A DNA stretch of 33,062 nt from DATBFG01 sp036558645 (GTDB lineage Bacteria > Acidobacteriota > Terriglobia > Terriglobales > Acidobacteriaceae). The translations under genes and the position numbers were made by a program. This document shows positions 26,976-33,062 of this stretch, piece by piece. The first letter of the stretch is position 1, and each line of letters opens with the position of its first letter. The notes below the pieces were generated by a model, which worked only from the letters and a program-made list of their open reading frames with translations, did not search any database and had not been told where the DNA came from. The stretch is taken from contig DATBFG010000018.1 of assembly GCA_036558645.1 (NCBI GenBank), positions 1-33,062 of the forward strand. The letters run 5' to 3'.

Positions 26976-27048
26976 GGAGGCACGGCAGTACGTCCCGTTT
27001 CCTTCAACCGCTGCCCGCGATAGTAACGGTTCCTGCGTGGTGTGAGGA

Positions 27049-27081
27049 GCGCGGAATTCCTTAATGGCAGGAACTCCGCGC
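27049..27081. terminator. bidirectional hairpin between convergent GloVer genes 2 and 3
   Basis: GCGCGGAATTCC (27049-27060), a 9-nt loop TTAATGGCA, and GGAACTCCGCGC (27070-27081) pair at 11 of 12 positions with one A/C mismatch. It lies between two facing stop codons (26975 and 27127), the usual place for a shared terminator. No long T-run is present on either side. Confidence 0.55.
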
Positions 27082-27126
27082 CAATCTATTCACTCACTTC
27101 ACACCAAGTTCGATCGGCAGCGGCAT

Positions 27127-28386
27127 TCAGGGCGTGACCTGAAACACGGTGCCGTTGAATTGGTTGATCAGGAAGTTCTTGACGGCGGTCCCAAACAGGT
27201 TGCCGGCTGGGTCACGGATCAATCCAGCCAATGGGAATGCGCCATCCAGGTCTCCCGTAAAGGCATGTAACACCGTTACCCGGCCAGCCGCATTCAGCCG
27301 ATACACCGTGCCCAGGCCTTGGACGCCTCCGCCCTGAGCAGTACCAAACAGATTGCCAGCTGCATCCAAAACAAGGCTTCCATTCGGTGTCTTGCCTTCG
27401 CTAGTTGCGAAGCGGTGTAGGACGGTGTAGGTGCCATCGGCGGAGATTTTGAAAACCAACCCATTTCCACCGTTGCCGCCCGCGGCGGCAGCACCCATCA
27501 AGTTGCCCGCGGCGTCGAGGAGAAGTCCTGGCTGCGGAGTTGCGCCATCTGTACCGCCGTGGAAAGTGTGTAAGACAGTCAGTACACCCTTCGACAATTT
27601 GAACACGGTTCCACAGCCAATTTGCGGGAACTCCGGACAAGCCAGGTCTCCACCAGCCTTGGCAACGCCAAACAAGTTTCCAGCGGCATCACGCACCAAC
27701 GGTCCAAACGGCAGGCTGCCTTCTGAACCGCCGTTGAAGTTGTGCAGAACCCGCAGGGTTCCAGCCGTATCCAACCGGTAGATGCTTCCGCAGCCAAATT
27801 GGCATGGCCCGTTCCCGCCGAACACGGTTGTCCCCAGGATGTTGCCGGCCTTGTCCATGATCGGGCCGCCCGACGGGACCCGCGCATTTCGGCCAGTGCC
27901 TCCCTGGAAGCTGTGCAACAGTGTTTCCGCTCCCTGCTGAGACACGCGGAACACAATGCCTGCGCCGCCGGGGCCGCTGTCGGCCGTGCCAATCAGGTTA
28001 CCGGACTGATCCTGAATCAGCGCCGACGCGGGATTGGAGCCGCTTACAAAAGCATCGAAAGAAAAGACGACTGTCTCCTTGCCGGCGCTATCGATCTTGA
28101 ACACGGTTCCTTCACCAATCGGGCTGCCGGCGAAGGTCGTTCCAAAGAGATTGCCGCCTGCGTCCCGAAGCAGTGCTCCCTCGGGAAGCGCTCCATCGGT
28201 CTGACCGTTAAACTCGTGCAGAACCTTGAATGTTTGCGCATTTACCGACATCGTGAGCGCTAGCACCAGCATGAATATTGAGGCGCTAAAAATATGCTGC
28301 ACTCGTAAGTACTTAGTTCTCTGTTTCACTGCCACAAAGGACACTTCAGGCATAGATACGTTATTAGGCACGTAATATCTCCCCAT
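27127..28386 (-). CDS. exported GloVer-repeat protein 3
   Basis: Up to 419 residues. A hydrophobic signal (HIFSASIFMLVLALTMSVNA) is cleaved before QTFKVLHEF. Seven Gloeo_Verruco repeats follow (opening strands FKVLHEF, ETVVFSF, ETLLHSF, LRVLHNF, LTVLHTF, YTVLHRF, VTVLHAF). Typical units contain DAAGNLFGTA and GGVQGLGTVYRL. Loop Cys pairs are CQFGCG and CPEFPQIGCG, as in protein 1. The ATG at 28386 and the ATG at 28353 both lack a clear ribosome-binding site; the later one gives a more normal signal-peptide length. Convergent with GloVer gene 2. Repeat order and content differ from gene 2, so this is an old paralogue rather than a fresh duplicate. Confidence 0.82.
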   Translation of the reverse strand: MGRYYVPNNVSMPEVSFVAVKQRTKYLRVQHIFSASIFMLVLALTMSVNAQTFKVLHEFNGQTDGALPEGALLRDAGGNLFGTTFAGSPIGEGTVFKIDSAGKETVVFSFDAFVSGSNPASALIQDQSGNLIGTADSGPGGAGIVFRVSQQGAETLLHSFQGGTGRNARVPSGGPIMDKAGNILGTTVFGGNGPCQFGCGSIYRLDTAGTLRVLHNFNGGSEGSLPFGPLVRDAAGNLFGVAKAGGDLACPEFPQIGCGTVFKLSKGVLTVLHTFHGGTDGATPQPGLLLDAAGNLMGAAAAGGNGGNGLVFKISADGTYTVLHRFATSEGKTPNGSLVLDAAGNLFGTAQGGGVQGLGTVYRLNAAGRVTVLHAFTGDLDGAFPLAGLIRDPAGNLFGTAVKNFLINQFNGTVFQVTP

Positions 28387-28419
28387 AATTAGGCATAGAT
28401 CTGCAGAGCATCAGTGGCT

Positions 28420-28432
28420 TAAACAATGTTTA
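28420..28432. promoter_or_regulatory. 13-bp perfect palindrome upstream of GloVer gene 3
   Basis: TAAACA-A-TGTTTA lies 34 nt before the outer start of GloVer gene 3. Its size and AT-rich symmetry would suit a regulator-binding site, but there is no second copy in the window to support it. Confidence 0.25.
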
Positions 28433-28480
28433 GGTTCCAATACTCTGGTGCTAGCGGCGCCCAACTGAACCAGCCTTCCG

Positions 28481-28514
28481 CAGAGCACGAGGGCAGTTTC
28501 GCTCCCGTGCTCTG
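28481..28514. other. hairpin CAGAGCACG(A)GGG / CCCGTGCTCTG
   Basis: Left arm 28481-28493, loop 28494-28503, right arm 28504-28514: 11 of 12 positions pair, with one bulged A. It lies in a 400-bp gap with no gene. No T-run follows in either direction. It may be a terminator for minus-strand readthrough from the NHL gene, or an operator; I cannot decide. Confidence 0.35.
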
Positions 28515-28780
28515 GGTCAGCTTTGGTCACCGCCTCTAAAATGCAAGGGGCCTGGTGAGTGTTCCGCGGTACATTCGATTATTTGAAGGATTAGATTCTT
28601 ATTCTGCTGCAGCGACTCCGCGCAGTTGTCAATTGATTGTCAAGGATTCGCGTCGCAGGGCAGCAGGTCATCCGTCATCGCTTGGCGATTAACTTTATGC
28701 GAGAAGTTTGCCCACGGAGGCTTTGCTCGTTCGTCTCAACAGCGATGTGATTGCGTTGTCTCATTAGCGTCGCGGTGAGG

Positions 28781-28912
28781 ATGGAAGGATTCGATCCATA
28801 TTCGGCGGTAGTTCTCGGCAGCGGCAATTTTCTTTATAGTACGACCAATCATGGAGGGACCCAGGGCCTGGGGGTCGTGTTTAGGGCGAGCCATAAGGAG
28901 GATGCGGGGTGA
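28781..28912 (+). pseudogene. decayed 3' fragment of a GloVer-repeat gene
   Basis: Translates as GFDPYSAVVLGSGNFLYSTT, then NHGGTQGLGVVFRAS, closely matching the end of GloVer protein 2 (GFNPYSALVLGSNNSFYSTT, then NRGGTSDLGVVFKV). Only the last repeat is present: nothing upstream of 28781 resembles a GloVer gene, and no start signal exists. The similarity continues a little past the stop (CCTTCAAC in both). It is a remnant of a duplicated or deleted gene and is not expected to be expressed as a functional protein. Confidence 0.75.
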
Positions 28913-28970
28913 GGTGCGGGTGTCCGTCCGCTCCTTCAACATTGGGGGAGTGCAGGTTGGTCTCGTGACT

Positions 28971-31013
28971 TTACTGAATTTTCCGGACCCGAAACTGCAC
29001 GTCGTCAGCCACGTAGGCCACCCCTGTCGGGGCCACTGTCAAGGCAAATGGTGAGTCCAGGTTCGTTGCGGTAGCTGGCAAGCCGTCGCCGTTGTATCCA
29101 GGATTTCCTGTTCCGGCGAGTGTATTGATATTTCCTCCTCCGATTCTTCGGACTCGACGGTTGAACTCGTCACTAACATATATCGTTCCATTCCCGTCAA
29201 CTGCGACACCAGCGGCAAAGCAAAGCTGGGCAGCTTTTGCAGGCCCGCCATCGCCGCTGAAACCACAAGTCCCGGTTCCCGCAATGGTATGAATAACGCC
29301 ATTGGGGTCCACTTTCCGGACTCGGTTGTTGTAGCCGTCCCCTATAAGAAGTGTCCCATTCCAGATGGCAATTCCCGAAGGCGTATTAAGAAATGCGCTT
29401 GTGGCGGCGATTTCATCGGAGTTATATCCACACGTGTAAGGTACACCTGCAGCCACGGTGTAGTTTCCCGCAGGTGTAATTTTCCAAATGACGCAACTAT
29501 ATCCATCGGCTGCATACACGTTTCCTGACGAGTCCGTCGTCATTGCTACTATGAAAAAGTCGGAATTCTGAGGCACAAACGTTGTTATCGTTCCGGCTGC
29601 ATCCACCTTGCGAATAGTCTCGCCAAACCTGTCAGCAATGAACACGTTGCCGGTGCTGTCGCTGGCCACAGCCACGGGGAAATCCAGCGTAGCCGCACTG
29701 GCTGGGCCCCCGTCCCCGGAGTTGCCGCTGATGCCCGTGCCTGCCAGGGAAGTGATCGTCCCATCGGGTGCAAGTTTGCGGATCCGATGCCCGTAATATT
29801 CAACTATGTACACGTTACCCGATGTGTCGAAGCTGAGGCCGGAAGGGAAGTTCAAACTGGCATCGACGCCCGAGCCGTTGTCGCCGACATGGCTGCCGGC
29901 AAACACAGTCACGATCTGAGTTCCAGCATCTACCCTTCGTACCTGATCGTTGCCTGAATCAACGATGAGCAAATTGCCACTCTTGTCATACGCAATGCCT
30001 CTGGGCGAGGAAAACACGGAGGTCAGAGCGCTGTGGCCGTTGCCGTCAAACCCGCCGGTTCCGAGAGGTGTGGTGCTTCCAGCCACCGTAGTGATGAAGC
30101 CATTTGCGAGAGCGATTGAGCGAACAAAGGAACATCCGGCGTTCGATAGCACCAAAGTGCCCGCATTAATTGTCAAGTCCGCCACGTCCCCCAAGATTGC
30201 CTCGGTTGCCGGAAAACCCTCGTCTGTGCAACCACGCCATCCACCTCCTGCGATAGTAGAGATTCTTCCGGAGGCATTCACTTTGCGCACTCGCCTATTG
30301 TTGGTATCGGCAATGTAGAGGGCGCCTCCGTTCCCAGGGACTGCGGTTTGTGGCTCGTTCAGTTCCGCTGCCGTCGCCGGACCTCCATCGCCAGCGAAGC
30401 CCGCCACGCCGCTTCCGGCTACCGTTGTAATAACGCCTCCGCTATCGATTTTTCGAATCCGGTCGTTCCCCCTATCGGCAAAGAACAGGTTGCCTGTTGC
30501 GTCCAGGGACAAGCCATATGGTTCATTAACCATGGCCGCAGTCGCCTGTCCACCATCGCCGCTGAAGCCGACTACTCCCGTCCCAGCAATGGTAGTGATG
30601 ATTCCGGCGGGGGAAATCTTGCGAATCCGATTATTACCACTGTCGGCAAAAAAGAGGTTATGGCTGGAGTCAATCGCAATTCCAGCCGGAAGAAAGATCC
30701 TAGCTGTCCTACTTGGTCCTCCGTCCCCGCTGAACCCCGCGATACCGGTGCCGGCTACAGTTTGTATGTTGCCGTTGGCATCGACTTTCCTGATGCGATG
30801 GTTCAGATAATCCGAAATATAGACGCTACCTTTATTGTCCTTCGCGATGTAGCGTGGATCCTGCAGAGCCGCCAATGTCGCAAGTTGTGCATCCCCAACA
30901 TACCCGCCCGCGACAGTCGTGACCCTGACCTGAGGGAGTGCAGGAGTCGTGCACAGCAGTGTCAGACCGAGGGAGCAAGTTATGAACAATGCTGTACCGT
31001 ACTTACTCGACAT
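28971..31013 (-). CDS. exported NHL-repeat beta-propeller protein
   Basis: 680 residues. The signal MSSKYGTALFITCSLGLTLL is cleaved near ALP-QVRV. The rest is twelve repeats of about 54 residues built on I-T-T-V/I-A-G-T-G, G-F-S-G-D-G-G-P-A, an L..P.G-I-A-hydrophobic-D segment, a G-N-L-F-F-A-D strand and N-R-I-R-K-hydrophobic, which is the NHL/six-bladed propeller consensus. Repeats 5, 9 and 10 are divergent. Twelve units fit two six-bladed propellers in tandem. No enzyme motif and no anchor follow the last repeat, which ends the protein (FRVRKIQ). AGAGAGG lies about 9 nt before the ATG. It probably binds a ligand or scaffold outside the cell; partner unknown. Confidence 0.88.
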   Translation of the reverse strand: MSSKYGTALFITCSLGLTLLCTTPALPQVRVTTVAGGYVGDAQLATLAALQDPRYIAKDNKGSVYISDYLNHRIRKVDANGNIQTVAGTGIAGFSGDGGPSRTARIFLPAGIAIDSSHNLFFADSGNNRIRKISPAGIITTIAGTGVVGFSGDGGQATAAMVNEPYGLSLDATGNLFFADRGNDRIRKIDSGGVITTVAGSGVAGFAGDGGPATAAELNEPQTAVPGNGGALYIADTNNRRVRKVNASGRISTIAGGGWRGCTDEGFPATEAILGDVADLTINAGTLVLSNAGCSFVRSIALANGFITTVAGSTTPLGTGGFDGNGHSALTSVFSSPRGIAYDKSGNLLIVDSGNDQVRRVDAGTQIVTVFAGSHVGDNGSGVDASLNFPSGLSFDTSGNVYIVEYYGHRIRKLAPDGTITSLAGTGISGNSGDGGPASAATLDFPVAVASDSTGNVFIADRFGETIRKVDAAGTITTFVPQNSDFFIVAMTTDSSGNVYAADGYSCVIWKITPAGNYTVAAGVPYTCGYNSDEIAATSAFLNTPSGIAIWNGTLLIGDGYNNRVRKVDPNGVIHTIAGTGTCGFSGDGGPAKAAQLCFAAGVAVDGNGTIYVSDEFNRRVRRIGGGNINTLAGTGNPGYNGDGLPATATNLDSPFALTVAPTGVAYVADDVQFRVRKIQ

Positions 31014-31185
31014 GAATTCGAATCCTCTCTAAATCGACGGCCCAACTAGGAGACCTGGCGAACGATTAAAGCGCCGAACATCGTACACTCGCTTCTCAGT
31101 TGAGTCTAGCTAAATTACGATGAATTTAACGACTTTATCCCTGCTCATGAAGTTCACGAGAAAGATTCGCCCCACTCAAGAGTGA

Positions 31186-32361
31186 TCAGACTGCTCTCCC
31201 CGCCGCGGCACCTGATGCCCAAGCCCACTGGAAGTTGAATCCGCCTAAGTGTCCGGTGACATCGACGACTTCACCGATGAAGTAAAGACCCGGCACTGTC
31301 TTCGTTTCCATCGTTTTGGGGGAGAGTTCGTCGGTGTTAACGCCCCCAGCGGTGACTTCAGCTTTTTCGTAGCCTTCGGTTCCGGCGGGCGCGACCTCCC
31401 AGGCGTGTAACTTCTTCTCGAAAGCTTCGAGAGCAGTGTTACTCCAGCCTTGGGGAGGATGAAGTTCCAGCCATCGAGTTGCCAGTCGGCTGGGTAGAAC
31501 TTCGTGAAGAGCTTGTTTGAGGGCCGCAAGGGCTCGTGGAGTCTTTGGACTCTGAAAACTGCGTGTTATCTGGTGACCTGGCGCTAGATCGATCATGATT
31601 GCCTGTTGGTTCTTCCAATAAGAGGAAATTTGCAGAATCGCTGGGCCGCTCAGGCCGCGATGGGTAATGAGCATCTTTTCGCGGAAGCTCTGCTCGCTGA
31701 AGGAAACAACAACCTCGGTCGAAACTCCTGCGAGATCGCAGTAGCGCTTGCGGTCGTCAGGCGAAAAGATCATGGGAACTAGCGCGGGATAGGGGTGGAC
31801 AATCGATATGTCGAATTGTTTCGCCAGCCGATAGCCGAGGTCGGTAGCGCCAATCTTCGGAATGGATAGGCCGCCAGTGGCGATGACGAGCTTGGGAGCG
31901 CGAAATTCGGCACGCGTGGACTGCGCGATAAAGTCTCCGCTGCGCGTTACTTCCTGGATGTCGACATCCGAGAAAATCTCAACGCCCGCAGCACGGCACT
32001 CTTCTTCGAGCAGAGTAACAATCTGCTGCGCCGAGTCGTCGCAGAAAAGCTGGCCCAGTGTCTTTTCGTGATAAGGAATGCGGTGCTTCTCGACTAATGC
32101 GATGAAATCCGCGGGCGTGTAGCGCGCCAGAGCCGATTTCGGGAAGTGCGGATTCGAGCAAATGAAATTTTCGGGACGTGTATAGATATTGGTGAAGTTG
32201 CAGCGTCCGCCGCCGGAAATCAGAATTTTCTTACCCACGCGAGCGGCGCGCTCGAGAACGGCAACCTTGCGTCCACCGTTGCCGGCCTCGATGGCGCACA
32301 TTAGGCCGGCGGCACCGCCACCGAGAATTAGGACGTCGAAGTTGTACGTGGAAGAGCTCAC
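31186..32361 (-). CDS. HI0933/BaiN-family flavoprotein (NAD(P)/FAD-dependent oxidoreductase)
   Basis: 391 residues of the HI0933-like (BaiN/YhiN) flavoprotein family. The FAD-binding GxGxxG segment is LILGGGAAGLMCAIEAG, followed by the family marker VGKKILISGGGRCNFTN. The later dinucleotide motif region is PKLVIATGGLSIPKIGATDLGY. The C-terminal family motif is AEVTAGGVNTDELSPKTME, then GLYFIGEVVDVTGHLGGFNFQWAWASG. The physiological substrate of most members is unknown; the only named one, BaiN, acts on bile-acid intermediates, an unlikely role in a soil organism. The GTG start overlaps the stop of the upstream gene by 4 nt (GTGA), so the two are translationally coupled. Confidence 0.9.
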   Translation of the reverse strand: MSSSTYNFDVLILGGGAAGLMCAIEAGNGGRKVAVLERAARVGKKILISGGGRCNFTNIYTRPENFICSNPHFPKSALARYTPADFIALVEKHRIPYHEKTLGQLFCDDSAQQIVTLLEEECRAAGVEIFSDVDIQEVTRSGDFIAQSTRAEFRAPKLVIATGGLSIPKIGATDLGYRLAKQFDISIVHPYPALVPMIFSPDDRKRYCDLAGVSTEVVVSFSEQSFREKMLITHRGLSGPAILQISSYWKNQQAIMIDLAPGHQITRSFQSPKTPRALAALKQALHEVLPSRLATRWLELHPPQGWSNTALEAFEKKLHAWEVAPAGTEGYEKAEVTAGGVNTDELSPKTMETKTVPGLYFIGEVVDVTGHLGGFNFQWAWASGAAAGRAV

Positions 32362-33062
32362 ATGTAGAAGAGGCTCAACCGGGGCAGATTGTACTTCTCC
32401 AGCAGTCGCTTGTGAACGTACTGCTTGTGCAGTTGTTCGATCTGATGTCCGGGCATTTTGCGCCGATAGGGTATCAATTCCCGGTCGGCCTCCGCGCGCA
32501 CGCTAATAAGATCTGCGTCTGGTGTAGCGGCCAGCAGGACGGCGTACAGCTTTTCCTCCAAGACGGTCAGGCGGCGTTCCAAATCTTCGAGTCGTGGCTG
32601 TGACGTGGCGGTAGCGAAGTCTTCTGCGATGTCTCGCAGGGCTGCCGCACTCTCGCGTGCGAGTTGCTGTGGTGAGATTCCTTCGCGGGAGGGCAGCTTA
32701 GCGGCGTCGAGTTGATCGGCATTGCGGCGCAGGAAGGCGACGATTTCAGCGGTTTGAAATCCGCGATCGGAGTTCGACGACTTCTCCGTCGGTGTTCCGA
32801 CGGCGGCTTCTTTCATGTCCTCCGCAGCGGAGAGAACTGCCTGCGAACAATAAGCCAAGCTATTCACCTTGCGCGGGGTGGGGCGCTTGTCGTAGTTGTC
32901 GAAGGCCTCGTCGATGCCGCGCAGTACGGCTTCGAGTGGGATGCCTGCGTCTTTCCAAGTCTCGATCAGGGCCCAATCGAGAGTGGAGAGCAACAGGATT
33001 CCGCCGCGGCGGCGCTGAAAGTGCTCTTCGATTTCGGTGAAGTAGTTGAAGTAGTTTTCCAC
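32358..33062 (-). CDS. unrecognised helical protein ending in a coiled coil (possibly 5'-truncated)
   Basis: At least 234 residues, reaching the window edge. The first visible codon is GTG (33062-33060) followed by ENYFNYFTEIEEHFQRRRGG; this may be the true start or the gene may extend beyond. Residues 1-80 look like a compact helical domain (LDWALIETWKDAGIPLEAVLRGIDEAFDNY), of a kind seen in replication-associated helical proteins, but the match is only in style. A charged linker (about 85-120) precedes a helical region and a coiled coil (LEDLERRLTVLEEKL, about 158-172). The end is basic and aromatic (HKRLLEKYNLPRLSLFYM). It is translationally coupled to the flavoprotein gene. Function unknown. 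Confidence 0.65.
   Translation of the reverse strand: MENYFNYFTEIEEHFQRRRGGILLLSTLDWALIETWKDAGIPLEAVLRGIDEAFDNYDKRPTPRKVNSLAYCSQAVLSAAEDMKEAAVGTPTEKSSNSDRGFQTAEIVAFLRRNADQLDAAKLPSREGISPQQLARESAAALRDIAEDFATATSQPRLEDLERRLTVLEEKLYAVLLAATPDADLISVRAEADRELIPYRRKMPGHQIEQLHKQYVHKRLLEKYNLPRLSLFYM

Larger units (their letters stand above)
28387..28780. other. non-coding gap upstream of GloVer gene 3
   Basis: Apart from the palindrome at 28420 and the hairpin at 28481, I see no gene, tRNA or repeat here. Direct repeats of AGGCATAGAT at about 28349 and 28391 flank the region around the two candidate starts of GloVer gene 3. Confidence 0.4.

Noticed and set aside
28736..28942. 68-codon minus-strand frame opposite the GloVer remnant
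   Set aside because: No start signal or family resemblance; the plus strand explains the region as a decayed GloVer 3' end.

Overview
The window looks like chromosomal DNA of an acidobacterium (Acidobacteriota, probably class Terriglobia). This is an inference. It rests on several secreted seven-repeat proteins of the Gloeo_Verruco (GloVer) type, an NHL-repeat propeller protein, a receiver protein with a huge Ala/Glu-rich tail, frequent TTG and GTG starts, and gene gaps filled with decayed GC-rich hairpin repeats such as CTGAAG-loop palindromes and stretches like GTCGTTGGTCGTCAG. No rRNA, tRNA, CRISPR array, insertion sequence or phage gene was recognised.

Layout. 1-1067: a DNA-alkylation repair pair (AlkA-type glycosylase, cut by the window edge, overlapping an Ogt-type methyltransferase). 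1179-3011: an exported thioredoxin-fold protein, an unrecognised 216-residue protein and a DinB-fold protein. 3134-7583: ribulose-phosphate epimerase (rpe), a BamD-like TPR lipoprotein with a Pro/Ala-rich tail, a strong hairpin, and the receiver protein with a very long acidic tail. 7761-8741: a membrane protein with two lycopene-cyclase-like PIEE motifs. 8742-9748: a 1-kb non-coding stretch packed with repeats, including seven degenerate tandem units of 32-35 bp. 9749-12564: an exported cupin, an NTF2/SnoaL-like protein and an exported TPR protein with two aspartyl-protease DTG motifs. 12679-16609: an SDR oxidoreductase and valyl-tRNA synthetase. 16672-20537: a GloVer protein, nadC and a stand-alone AAA ATPase with repeats on both sides. 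20718-25439: a small unknown protein, a DUF2007 protein, and the pair rlmD-comEC. 25746-31013: two more GloVer proteins, a decayed GloVer 3' end, and a 12-repeat NHL protein. 31186-33062: an HI0933/BaiN-type flavoprotein behind an unrecognised coiled-coil protein.

How the genes fit together. Most core genes are unrelated housekeeping units: DNA repair, pentose phosphates, NAD synthesis, tRNA charging, rRNA methylation, DNA uptake. The accessory theme is the envelope and secretion: four intact exported repeat proteins, an exported disulfide-type oxidoreductase, an exported two-lobed protease and a BamD-like lipoprotein. Paired cysteines in inter-strand loops of two GloVer proteins would fit oxidative folding outside the cytoplasm. 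No compact defence or biosynthetic system stands out. The least explained signals are the tandem hairpin array at 9427-9664, the GloVer remnant at 28781-28912, the receiver with the giant tail, and the double-DTG protein.
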